Shown here: piece after piece, positions 10,228-18,433 of the stretch
Layout: the number at the start of each line of letters is the position of its first letter
Position numbering within the stretch: the first letter of the stretch is position 1
NCBI RefSeq assembly: GCF_900108855.1
Contig: NZ_FNXY01000004.1
Location: 620,001 to 684,000 of the forward strand
DNA: 64,000 nt
Direction: 5' to 3'
Source: Dyadobacter koreensis
GTDB taxonomy: Bacteria > Bacteroidota > Bacteroidia > Cytophagales > Spirosomataceae
Notes under the pieces: model-generated
Database searches by the model: none
The model's input: only the letters and a program-made list of their open reading frames with translations
What the model was told of the DNA's origin: nothing
Made by a program: the position numbers and the translations under genes

Positions 10228-10503
10228 CTACGAAACCATCGGACCCGGCTGAACACAGTATACATTTCTTCGGTTATCACCAGGTATACGCGTCACGAAA
10301 CCTTGTCTCACCATCCAGTCAAGCATCTGATAAATGGTCGCCGGACTAATTTTTATCCCGTTTTTACGAAACATCATATATAAAGTGTCTGCCTCAGCCT
10401 TACCCTCCAATTTCTGTAAATAATCGGCTAACATGAGACGATTGTTGGTACAGCGTAAATTTTTAGAGGTACAATAATTCTTTATTTCGTCTGATAAGAT
10501 CAT
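10228..10503 (-). CDS. Short Fur-family winged-helix protein (DNA-binding domain only)
   Basis: A 91-residue protein starting at the ATG at 10503 (MILSDEIKNYC); the frame extends further upstream into the end of the PepSY gene but that part reads as shadow. Residues 15-85 match the Fur N-terminal winged helix: LRCTNNRLMLADYLQ, then KISPATIYQMLDWMVRQGFVTRI with the recognition-helix pattern (S/L)ATxYR-like, then NRRNVYCV. Normal Fur proteins are about 130-160 residues and continue into a dimerisation and metal-binding domain with His/Cys ligands; here the protein stops right after the wing. It is the last gene of an iron-acquisition-type operon. It may be a metal-blind repressor, a partner of full-length Fur, or a decayed gene. 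Confidence 0.72.
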   Translation of the reverse strand: MILSDEIKNYCTSKNLRCTNNRLMLADYLQKLEGKAEADTLYMMFRKNGIKISPATIYQMLDWMVRQGFVTRIPGDNRRNVYCVQPGPMVS

Positions 10504-10606
10504 TACAAATAAATTTTTAAAGACAACCTTTTTTGTTGAGTAACCGATATAGTATATACGCTGAACCAAGAATGGGGAAGAAACTGGACTTACTGTTTCT
10601 AAACTA

Positions 10607-11893
10607 TTAAAGTGATGAAGTACTAGTCGTTGTACGTTCCGCGACCTGCGATTTTTTGATCCCCGGTGTGAATGAAGGCCTGGGTTTTGGCGGCACATTA
10701 TCGCTGTACGTATTTCCAACAGCTTTGGAAAAAACTTTCGGTGTTTTCTTTTTGTCTTTTTTATTTCTTTTTCCCCACCAAATCAGAAATCCGGTTACAG
10801 GCAAACTCGCTCCTTTCAAGCTGGCAAGGAAGGCCAGCACTTTGCCAGGAAATCCAAGAATGCTTCCGACGTGGATGTCGTAATTCATTTTTCTTAACTT
10901 GGTACCAAAAGGCGCGCTGTCAAATTCCGCACCGTACACTTTGTTTTTTGGCAGCTCTTTTAACGTATGCTGATCAAAGGTATAACCTTGGTTATTATAG
11001 AATTGGCCGCTGTTTGGATAAACAGTTACATATATCGGCGATTTTGCTTTCGCAGTATCCGGGAAACTGTAATAGAAACCTTCCGACTTGGGATGTCTGG
11101 TAATTACCGTGGTCCAGGCTTTGTCAATCGCTTGCTGGGGTGTGTAAAGTTTGTTGGCCATCAATGAGTCCGAATTCGCCTCGCGATCCCTTCCTGGTAA
11201 TGAATCTCCGCCGGATGTTACCCAATATAGTCCTTCGCTATACCATTTGATCCCGTATACCATTCCCGTCATCGCAATAGCCAGGAGGAATAAAAGTGAG
11301 TAGAAGCCAAGCACGTTATGCAAATCCAGATTAATACGTTTGAAAGAGCCGCCCCATTTGACCTTGAAACTTTTATCTCTCGTGCTTTTTGTCCATTTCT
11401 TAGGATACCACCAGACAAGTCCGGTAACCAAAAGAATCACAAAAACCAACGTTCCGTAATTCACGATCGGGCGGCCGATTTCGAAAGGAAGCCATAGGAA
11501 GCGGTGACCATTGAGGATCCAGCGAAAGAAATTTGTCTCTCCTTTTTTATGAACCTCTCTGGAAATGATTTCACCGGTATAAGGGTTAACCTTCAACGTG
11601 ATATTCGGTCCACGTCGCTCACCCAAACCAAGGTTAATAGCTCTGCCCTGCTGATAATTGGCATAAGAAACTTTTACGTCCGGGTATTCTTCCGCCGCGA
11701 TCTGCATCAATTTTGAAGGCATAATGACTTGCTTTTCCTGACGTTCTACCTTTGTTTCCGGTTCTAATAAACCAGTGATTTCTTCATTGAAAACCCATAT
11801 ACAGCCTGTAATACAAACTATAAAAACGATGATTCCCGATGCAAGTCCCAGCCATAAATGCAGCCAGTTGTTGATTTTTCTGAAAGTTGACAT
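10607..11893 (-). CDS. PepSY-associated TM-helix protein (XusC-like inner-membrane siderophore protein)
   Basis: Inner-membrane protein of 428 residues with the four-helix PepSY_TM layout: helices near 12-33, 143-165, 192-215 and 348-372. An extracytoplasmic PepSY-like region (IAAEEYPDVKVSYANYQQG, then VNPYTGEIISREV) lies between helices 1 and 2. Conserved His residues sit at helix ends (LHLWLGLASG, LNGHRFLW, LDLHNVLGFYS, DIHVGSILGFPG), as in PepSY reductases thought to free iron from imported siderophores. It lies downstream of a TonB receptor and a DUF4374 lipoprotein, the order known for XusA-XusB-XusC in Bacteroides. A basic, disordered C-terminal tail of about 50 residues follows. The role in siderophore iron release is inferred from family and context. 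Confidence 0.88.
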   Translation of the reverse strand: MSTFRKINNWLHLWLGLASGIIVFIVCITGCIWVFNEEITGLLEPETKVERQEKQVIMPSKLMQIAAEEYPDVKVSYANYQQGRAINLGLGERRGPNITLKVNPYTGEIISREVHKKGETNFFRWILNGHRFLWLPFEIGRPIVNYGTLVFVILLVTGLVWWYPKKWTKSTRDKSFKVKWGGSFKRINLDLHNVLGFYSLLFLLAIAMTGMVYGIKWYSEGLYWVTSGGDSLPGRDREANSDSLMANKLYTPQQAIDKAWTTVITRHPKSEGFYYSFPDTAKAKSPIYVTVYPNSGQFYNNQGYTFDQHTLKELPKNKVYGAEFDSAPFGTKLRKMNYDIHVGSILGFPGKVLAFLASLKGASLPVTGFLIWWGKRNKKDKKKTPKVFSKAVGNTYSDNVPPKPRPSFTPGIKKSQVAERTTTSTSSL

Positions 11894-11938
11894 AATCCAT
11901 TAATGCTAAAAAAAGTTACGAATAACCTTCTCTCTGTT

Positions 11939-12330
11939 TTATAATTTGTTAAAACGGTGAACTGATCCGGCACGTGCGGTATTCAGCAATGTGGCTTTGA
12001 AATAATCTGTTTGGATATTCCCGCTTTCAAGTTGATACTCGTACCTGGCACCCGTAGCCAGGTTAATTTTCAGGATACCTGTCCTCAATCAAACTGCCAT
12101 GACTCCCCAGCATCTTTCAGCGAAATTGGAAATACGGCAACGGGCTGATCCAAAGTTGCCTTTCCGCTCCCGGATAATATGACTGCGTAAGGCTCAATTG
12201 GCAATACAATCTGATTTGGCACAACACTGATGACCTCTATATTTTTTTCAATTTCGACTTTCCATTTTGTCTGGAAATAACTTTTGGGAGGTGCGTTCAC
12301 TTCAGTTTTTTTTTGAACACGAAAAAACAC
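11939..12330 (-). pseudogene. Gene remnant with frameshift between the lipoprotein and PepSY genes
   Basis: Two coding-like fragments lie end to end in different frames. The first (12330 to 12085, GTG-initiated, 81 codons) ends GESWQFD and stop. The second begins directly after an in-frame TGA in the next frame (RTGILKINLATGARYEYQL) and runs to the stop at 11939-11941. A run of nine A in coding sense near 12305-12313 sits at the start of the first fragment. Joined, they would give about 125 residues of ordinary-looking protein with no family I recognise. It most likely is the tail of a gene that once stood in this operon. A sequencing error could give the same picture. Confidence 0.45.
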
Positions 12331-12453
12331 AAAATAAAAGCAAGCAAAATGAAGAACGATTTCACAACAGCTGATATTTAGAAGATTATCAAAAACAAAC
12401 CCCGCCTTCCTTATTTAGGTCGGCAGGGATTGTTCCGTGATATTAACTCTTAG

Positions 12454-13689
12454 TTATTTCACTTTTACAATCGCCGTGATCGCGCCACCCTCAACTTTCA
12501 AGCCTTGTTTTGCAGTCGCCGTCGCGATGTCAATGCCGTAAACCCAGCTTCCTGCGTCTGTATTAATACCAACGAATACTGTTTTTCCATCCGCACTGAT
12601 CGTATTGTTATTGTAAGAAGCAGATCCGGAAGCGATGCTTTCAGGAGCTCCTGTAACCCAGGTAAATGTCTGGTTGTAAAGGTCAGCTATCGCAAGTCTT
12701 TTCGCACCAGTCGCAGTATTCACCGTTCCATACATGTATAGAAGAATTTTACCTTTGCTTAAATACGTCTGGTTTGCGATGTGATATCCACCTGATTTTT
12801 CCTGAACATTAAAGAAATAACTCTGATCAAATTCAGTTGTTCCTTTTTTAACCCGGATGATCGCCGAAGGTTTTTTAGATGTGGCAACACCACTGTTGGT
12901 TGCAGAAGCAGGTGAGAACGCATACGCATCGCCGTTTTCATCGACTGCCAAACCGTTGTTAAAATATGAACCGATGAAGCTGGTTCTGTTGTCTTTGATT
13001 ACTTTTTCAAGCTGCATTCCAGGATAAGAAAAAACCGCGATCCAGCTGCTATCAGGATTTGCAGTACCGAATGCGTCCGGTGCTACACCTTTGATGCTCA
13101 TGTAGGGAGCAAAAACTTTGTCTCCAACCTGCGTAGCCCAGGTAAAGTGAGCACGCTCGCCGTTTCCTGCAAGTTTCACGATATTTACCTGTCCTTCTCC
13201 TACGATTTTAGACTGGTCCGCGTTGATTCTGAACCAGGAAGCGCTTTCGTTTCCGGTTCTCGGAACTTTGATCGTCAGAATATCATCTCCGGCAGTCGTA
13301 AAGACCTGAACCGTTTCACTTTGAAAATCGGAAGTTTTTACCAATTCTCCTTTTTCGTCGACCGAATAAGTCGTTACAGCGCCCGGGTTTCCCTGACCAT
13401 ACAACAAACTGAAAAATTTGCCTTTATGAGTAACATAATAACGGTAAGAACCATCCTGCTCGATTCCTTTTCCAACGGTACTGATTGTGCCCTGGGACAA
13501 ATCGCTTGTCGTCAACAGATAATCCGCAACTCCCTGAGATCCCACAGGTGTGGATGCAACAACATATCTTGAAGCCGTAACTTCACCTGGTTCTGTTCCC
13601 GGATCAACAGTTTTGTCATCATCGCTGCACGCGCCTAAGAACATTCCCATTCCTAACACAAAAAACCACTGTAAATATGACTTTTTCAT
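12454..13689 (-). CDS. DUF4374 surface lipoprotein (XusB-like siderophore-binding protein)
   Basis: A 411-residue lipoprotein with lipobox FLGAC (Cys21) followed by an acidic SDDDK stretch that fits surface export. The body is a repetitive beta-rich protein (YVVASTPVGSQGVADYLLTT, NGLAVDENGDAYAFSPAS, TISADGKTVFVGINTD) consistent with a beta-propeller and with DUF4374. Proteins of this family are encoded beside TonB receptors and PepSY proteins, and XusB of Bacteroides thetaiotaomicron, which binds foreign siderophores, has this gene order. The gene starts 38 bases after the TonB receptor stop, so the two are cotranscribed. The name by analogy is inferred from domain type and order; ligand identity is unknown. 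Confidence 0.85.
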   Translation of the reverse strand: MKKSYLQWFFVLGMGMFLGACSDDDKTVDPGTEPGEVTASRYVVASTPVGSQGVADYLLTTSDLSQGTISTVGKGIEQDGSYRYYVTHKGKFFSLLYGQGNPGAVTTYSVDEKGELVKTSDFQSETVQVFTTAGDDILTIKVPRTGNESASWFRINADQSKIVGEGQVNIVKLAGNGERAHFTWATQVGDKVFAPYMSIKGVAPDAFGTANPDSSWIAVFSYPGMQLEKVIKDNRTSFIGSYFNNGLAVDENGDAYAFSPASATNSGVATSKKPSAIIRVKKGTTEFDQSYFFNVQEKSGGYHIANQTYLSKGKILLYMYGTVNTATGAKRLAIADLYNQTFTWVTGAPESIASGSASYNNNTISADGKTVFVGINTDAGSWVYGIDIATATAKQGLKVEGGAITAIVKVK

Positions 13690-13727
13690 TTTTCTGTTAA
13701 TTATAAATTATTGGATTGATTTTAAGT

Positions 13728-16103
13728 TTATTTACTGATAAAATATCTTACTTTGATGTAGAAACCGCGGCTTGGTTTTTGAAGGCTGAAATTGTCATAG
13801 AGCTTCGCATCCAGCATGTTTTTACATTCGAAAGCCACATTGTATTTTCCGTTCGCCATCGCATAAACGATGTTAACATCATGACTTAACTGCTGTGGAA
13901 TATCAAGTTTATCACTTCCTAAACTTGGCCAGTACAGGTAATAAGCGTGAACAAAAAGGAGGTTATAGCCAAATGTCAAAGTGTTTCCTTTTTTTCCAAA
14001 ATCTTTCAGAAAAACGGCCGCATCAGCATTACCAAACATGAAAGGCATGTTGGGAATACGGTCACGGTAAAGCGGACTTTCGGTTGTATAACCGTCTTCG
14101 AATTTTGTATTATTCCGAAGTTCCTGGTACGTCAGGTTTACACCGGCTGTTAGCAAATGTTTGAATGAATAACGCACCTCTCCATCTACTCCAAAGTTTG
14201 TCACATCTGCCAGGTTATCCATAACCTGCTTGGTCTGGTTTGCATTTAATTTAGGACGAATAAATCCTTGCGCATCGCGGTAAAGCACATTCGCATCAAT
14301 GCTGAAACGGTGAATTCGGTTGATGCTCGTCTGGTAATTGAAACCCAGATTATAATTATTACTCGTTTCAGGATCGAGATCAATATTACCTTCCAGGTTA
14401 AGCAAGTCGCCGAACAATTCATCTGTCTCGGGCAGACGGTAACTTTTTTCAAATGAAGCTTTTAATTGAAGATTTCTGGCAACGAAATAAGTAGAAGCGA
14501 TACCATATCCCAGTTTGCTAAACTTGTTTTTTTGATGCAGGTAGGCAACATCTCCCCAGTTTCCGCTTGGATTATATGATACCGAATATTTGTTGTACTG
14601 AGTAAATTGTTTTACGAAAACTGACGTATTCCATCTATCACTGTAATCATATTTATAACCCAGTCCAAGTACATTTTTTGTATTAATCCTTGGCTGCTCA
14701 TATTTATCGGCATCCGGATAAAGCTCATCTTTTCCTTTCCGGTTGAATGTATTGTAAACATTATTAATCGTAAATGAATGTTTGTTATTAATCTGGTAGC
14801 TAACATTGGCAGTAGCTAAACCATTATTATTCCGGTATTTGTAAAGTGAACGTTCTCTTTCACTTCCCAATCCTTCATATTGTTTGAATTGCTGGAACCA
14901 GTTATAACGACGATAAACCGTGTCGATGTTCTGTTCTTGTCCAAGGTTGTAATTAGCAGAAATATTAACATTCAAGCCCTTAACAAAAAGATCTTTTTTC
15001 TGATATTTCAAACTAGGCATGACGATATTTCCTCTTCTATGCCATTGTCCGAAAACACTGACCATTCTCGCGCCTGTCTGAATTTCAGCTTTGTTTTTTC
15101 CAAGCGTAATACCAACTAATAATCTGTCAGCAAACTTTTTCCCTACGACACCGACATTAGCAATTAAGGTTTCGTTATGATATGTATCATGGAATCTTCT
15201 AAGGCGCTGATTTTTAAAATATTCTCCCGTGTTAACGTCAGCGACATCTACGTTAATCCAGTAATTATTGTCGGAATAATTTTGAAAAGCGTTGATCTGG
15301 GCTGTAAAACCATTTTTTGCCGTAAATCCTGCATTAATCGCCGTTCGGTGCGTATTGAACGAACCGTAAGAGTAAGATGCATCCAGATAACTGTTCTGTT
15401 TCGTATTTGTGACAATATTGACAGCCCCTCCGAGCGCATCCGAACCAAGCCAGATCGGAACAACTCCTTTATAAACTTCTACCCTTTCAGCAAGATTTAT
15501 TGGAATGTTATTCAATTGGAAGGACGATCCGAAGTTATCCATCGGCACACCGTCCAGGAAGAATTTGACCTGGCGTCCTGTAAATCCATTCAGGGAAAAA
15601 TTCATATTAGACCCAACCCCGCCACTTTCACGAACTCTTACACCGGACACACGGTCGAGCGCATGAGACAGATCAAGCGTCGAGTTTTGAAGTTTTTTGG
15701 CATCGATGGCCGTAACATTATAAGCCTGGCGATTAATTTCTTTGGTCTCAGTGCGCCCGATTACCGAAACAGACTCCAGTTCTTTCGTATCAGGAGCAAG
15801 ACGAAAATTGTGACGGATACGATCGCCTGCTTTAATCGTAATTTCTTTATATTGAGGCAGGTAACCCATAAAAGAAACGATCAACTGATAAGATCCGGGT
15901 CTTATGTTTTCCAACGTGTACTTGCCGTCGCTGCTGGAAAATGAGCCAAAAGAGCTTCCTTTGAGCGCGACAGCTGCACCTGGCAACGTTTCACCATCCT
16001 CGGATTTTACATTTCCGGTTAAAGTTGCAGTAGGACTTTGAGCGAGGGTTATAAATGACAGGGCACAAAATAGCCCTGTATGCAGAATTTTACTAATTTG
16101 CAT
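13728..16103 (-). CDS. TonB-dependent siderophore-type receptor (XusA-like)
   Basis: Outer-membrane receptor of 791 residues, shorter than the SusC proteins here and without a SusD partner. The signal peptide ends at LAQ (about 22). Residues 27-105 are a carboxypeptidase-D regulatory-like domain (GETLPGAAVALKGSS, LIVSFMGYLPQYKEI). Then follow LESVSVIGRTETKEI and a plug domain (VSGVRVRESGGVGSNMNFSLNG, RVEVYKGVVPIWLGSDALGGAVNIVT). The barrel ends YIKVRYFISK; the extra residues after the last aromatic are slightly unusual. First gene of an operon with the DUF4374 lipoprotein and PepSY protein, which together indicate iron-siderophore uptake. A Fur-box-like dyad and promoter box lie upstream at 16334-16367, followed by a structured leader. 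Confidence 0.93.
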   Translation of the reverse strand: MQISKILHTGLFCALSFITLAQSPTATLTGNVKSEDGETLPGAAVALKGSSFGSFSSSDGKYTLENIRPGSYQLIVSFMGYLPQYKEITIKAGDRIRHNFRLAPDTKELESVSVIGRTETKEINRQAYNVTAIDAKKLQNSTLDLSHALDRVSGVRVRESGGVGSNMNFSLNGFTGRQVKFFLDGVPMDNFGSSFQLNNIPINLAERVEVYKGVVPIWLGSDALGGAVNIVTNTKQNSYLDASYSYGSFNTHRTAINAGFTAKNGFTAQINAFQNYSDNNYWINVDVADVNTGEYFKNQRLRRFHDTYHNETLIANVGVVGKKFADRLLVGITLGKNKAEIQTGARMVSVFGQWHRRGNIVMPSLKYQKKDLFVKGLNVNISANYNLGQEQNIDTVYRRYNWFQQFKQYEGLGSERERSLYKYRNNNGLATANVSYQINNKHSFTINNVYNTFNRKGKDELYPDADKYEQPRINTKNVLGLGYKYDYSDRWNTSVFVKQFTQYNKYSVSYNPSGNWGDVAYLHQKNKFSKLGYGIASTYFVARNLQLKASFEKSYRLPETDELFGDLLNLEGNIDLDPETSNNYNLGFNYQTSINRIHRFSIDANVLYRDAQGFIRPKLNANQTKQVMDNLADVTNFGVDGEVRYSFKHLLTAGVNLTYQELRNNTKFEDGYTTESPLYRDRIPNMPFMFGNADAAVFLKDFGKKGNTLTFGYNLLFVHAYYLYWPSLGSDKLDIPQQLSHDVNIVYAMANGKYNVAFECKNMLDAKLYDNFSLQKPSRGFYIKVRYFISK

Positions 16104-16133
16104 TGCTTTAAAATGTTTCAGCGTTTATAGGCA

Positions 16134-16177
16134 TTGCGCGTCTGCGCAACGAGCCGGGTGGTTGCAGCCATCCGGCT
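16134..16177 (-). promoter_or_regulatory. Two stacked hairpins in the leader of the siderophore operon
   Basis: On the minus strand the leader first meets a 10-bp hairpin (arms 16177-16168 and 16161-16152, AGCCGG core, loop six bases) and then a second hairpin with a 6-bp TTGCGC/GCGCAA stem and 4-base loop (16149-16134), ending 30 bases before the receptor ATG. The first hairpin is followed by a T-run only on the plus strand, so it is not a terminator for the operon. It could be a structured 5' leader, or mark the end of an unannotated plus-strand transcript. No cobalamin or other known riboswitch core was recognised. Confidence 0.45.
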
Positions 16178-16333
16178 TTTTCTATTCGTTTATTAAATCA
16201 GAGCTTGATAATAGTCAGGTCATACGTTAATATTTATTTTTTTGGAAAAGCAACATTTTCAGAGGTAGTAGCGTAATCATGTAAAAACCGTAAATAGAAT
16301 CATACTTTAATTCACAGCATCTGCGCTATACAT

Positions 16334-16367
16334 AAATAGACTCATTCTAAATAGTCTCACAAAAGTA
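16334..16367 (-). promoter_or_regulatory. Putative promoter -7 box and Fur-box-like dyad upstream of siderophore operon
   Basis: On the minus strand TACTTTTG (16367-16360) matches the Bacteroidota -7 consensus TAnnTTTG. Immediately downstream is ATTTAGAATGAGTCTATTT (16352-16334), which has one perfect TTTAGA half and a partial TCTA half, resembling iron-responsive dyads of the TTTAGAnTnATTCTAAA kind that I recall from this phylum. A -33 TTTG at the right spacing is not present. A repressor bound here would cover the start of transcription. Inference from pattern only. Confidence 0.4.
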
Positions 16368-16651
16368 CACTTCGGGATCTGGTTCCACTTACACAATTTG
16401 CCGGTTGAGTTGGACAATCTGCACATCTTCATATACCGTTTCTTTAAGAAAAGCGAAAACTTTGCATATCTCACCGGAAAGTAACGGGGACAGAAATCTC
16501 ATAAACACCAACACATTAACCAGTTAGGCAGATATTTTATCAGATAATACTGTTCATCAGCTCCTTCATCCACTTATGTATTTCATATGGAAGAAAATAA
16601 GTAACTACTGTACATTGCATAGTACCTTGTTTAAACAATAACCATTTAGCC

Positions 16652-17023
16652 ATGAAACATGTATTTCAATTTCTTTTGTTCCTGTGCCTTATCACCACTT
16701 TTGCGGCATCTTGTACAAACCATAATGATTTAAAGGTTGCCGTAAAAGACTCCGACGATCAATTCAGATTTACAGCGCAGTATAATCCCTCGAAAACCGA
16801 AAGGGTTCAGAAGCTGATTAATAAGGAGATATATCCCACTCGTTTTGAAGAAAATAAGGACTGGAACATTTCAACCATCCTCGATGATAAGACAAATTTT
16901 AAGATCATTTCCGCACCGGGAGATTTAGAAATTCAGTTGGACAAAGATGAAAACAGCAGGTCGTCTTACCGGCGTATTCGAAGAATGTGTGAGGAAATCA
17001 AAAAGGTGATTGCAGAAAAATAG
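16652..17023 (+). CDS. Small hypothetical lipoprotein
   Basis: A 123-residue protein with a clear lipoprotein signal (MKHVFQFLLFLCLITTFAASC, lipobox Cys21 directly before TNHND). The mature part is about 100 residues, charged, with no Cys, no repeat and no motif I recognise (VQKLINKEIYPTRFEENKDWN; basic end RRIRRMCEEIKKVIAEK). It stands alone between the divergent siderophore operon and a convergent hydrolase and has its own terminator. Function unknown; the export signal is the only secure statement. Confidence 0.7.
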   Translation: MKHVFQFLLFLCLITTFAASCTNHNDLKVAVKDSDDQFRFTAQYNPSKTERVQKLINKEIYPTRFEENKDWNISTILDDKTNFKIISAPGDLEIQLDKDENSRSSYRRIRRMCEEIKKVIAEK

Positions 17024-17036
17024 TAGATTGACCAGA

Positions 17037-17074
17037 AAAATAGTCAGCGGTACTTTACTTCTGCTGACTATTTT
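17037..17074. terminator. Bidirectional intrinsic terminator
   Basis: Perfect 12-bp arms AAAATAGTCAGC (17037-17048) and GCTGACTATTTT (17063-17074) lie between the convergent lipoprotein and hydrolase genes; A- and T-runs flank both sides. Confidence 0.88.
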
Positions 17075-17107
17075 ATAATAAAAAAGTCTTCAACGAATGC
17101 TGAAAGA

Positions 17108-17893
17108 CTACTTTTCAGCACCCACTGCCGCGGCTACGATTAAGTCCGCAACTTCATTAGGACGCGAAACAAAAACAGAGTGACTTGCACCTGTTATTTC
17201 GATAGTTTGACTTTTTGCTCTTTTTGCATACATTCGTTCGAGATCAGGATTTATAACACGATCGGCCCCGGCAATCATATACCAGCTTGGCTTTGTCTTC
17301 CAGGAAGGATTTTGAATGATCGCATGAAAAACGACATCGGCTGTCGGTATCTGTGAGACAGCCATAAATTCAGCTTTATCTTTCGGTAAATCAGCAGCGA
17401 AATCAGCGTGAAACATTTCCGGCAGCAGATAATCAAATCCATCAGTCCCCGTTTGCAGAGATTTATATGCAGACGGATAAAGCTTACCGTTTGCTCCCTC
17501 ACTTTCTCCACTGTTAGGAGCATGTGCTGCAATAAACACAAGTCCAGCGACGTGCGGATCATTCCCGGCAACCGTTATGATCGCCCCTCCGTAACTATGT
17601 CCTACTAAAATACAGGGGCCATCCTGCATCGACAAAACTCGTTTTACAGCTGCTACATCACCCTCAAATGAAATTAAAGGTTGTTGCGTAACGCTGACCA
17701 AATAACCCTTATTCTTTAAAATCTTATAAACCGGTTCCCAGCCCGAGCTGTCTACAAATGCGCCGTGTACAAGAACGATGTTTTTGATCCCGGAAGGAGA
17801 CTGAGCCAAAGTGCAAAAAACAGTCAGCATATTCAGGAAAGCGATAGCTGTGAGTTTCACGATGATTGTATTCTGGAATAGAAACTTTTTCAT
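17108..17893 (-). CDS. Exported alpha/beta-hydrolase
   Basis: A 261-residue serine hydrolase of the alpha/beta fold with an N-terminal signal peptide ending near TLAQS (about 31). The oxyanion motif LVHGAF is at 41-46, the nucleophile elbow GHSYGG places the catalytic Ser at 100, the acid is probably Asp211 (AGADRVI) and the base His238 (GASHSVF). The complete triad argues for an active enzyme. Small proteins of this type are often esterases or act on aromatic esters; the substrate cannot be told. It is a single gene between two terminators, with its promoter somewhere in 17894-18100. Confidence 0.88.
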   Translation of the reverse strand: MKKFLFQNTIIVKLTAIAFLNMLTVFCTLAQSPSGIKNIVLVHGAFVDSSGWEPVYKILKNKGYLVSVTQQPLISFEGDVAAVKRVLSMQDGPCILVGHSYGGAIITVAGNDPHVAGLVFIAAHAPNSGESEGANGKLYPSAYKSLQTGTDGFDYLLPEMFHADFAADLPKDKAEFMAVSQIPTADVVFHAIIQNPSWKTKPSWYMIAGADRVINPDLERMYAKRAKSQTIEITGASHSVFVSRPNEVADLIVAAAVGAEK

Positions 17894-18433
17894 GATTCCT
17901 GTTATTTATATGAGTGTTAAAATATCTCCCTACTCCTTGTCTATTTGTCGATAAAGTTACCTGCGAGCGTTTAGAATTGCCATGGATCAAATCCCGAAAA
18001 CGATGTAGAATGACCATGTTCCTTCTGCAACTCCTACTTTACAGTTGTAATGTGAACTAATTTTGGTCAAACTTCTTATTAGTGTTTTTATTTGAAAGTC
18101 AGGACTTCTGCATAAAAAACTTTCCTTCGGTTACGTCAAAATTTTATTTAGTAATTACCTGTTTGACAGCATGGAGGCTTGTTACTATGTAATTGGAGGA
18201 GCTCAAAAATTTCTATTTTTTCAATACCTCACTTCGGCTACCAAAGACTTATGCTACTTAAAAAGCACACTGACCAGGTAAATTTTATGCTAATGCAACA
18301 TTTGCAGATTCAAAAAAATAAAGTTTTCGGATACAAAATCTTACGTAAAAATCCTTTTAGTAACCATCATTAATTTCCCCGGAATAATCAATGGCAAGTT
18401 TAGACCTGCCTGATAACTTATGAGACCTTCGCT
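17894..18433. other. Intergenic region, divergent promoters expected
   Basis: These 540 bases separate the divergent hydrolase and outer-membrane receptor genes. I see no gene, strong hairpin or clear -33/-7 pair; a 64-codon plus-strand frame inside it has no signal, start context or recognisable composition. Confidence 0.5.

Noticed and set aside
15177-15944. 255-codon plus-strand open frame opposite the siderophore receptor
   Set aside because: Fully inside the receptor gene on the other strand, no motif, no start context.
16104-16240. Cobalamin or other known riboswitch upstream of the TonB receptor
   Set aside because: Only two simple hairpins are seen; the conserved core sequences of known riboswitches are not recognisable.
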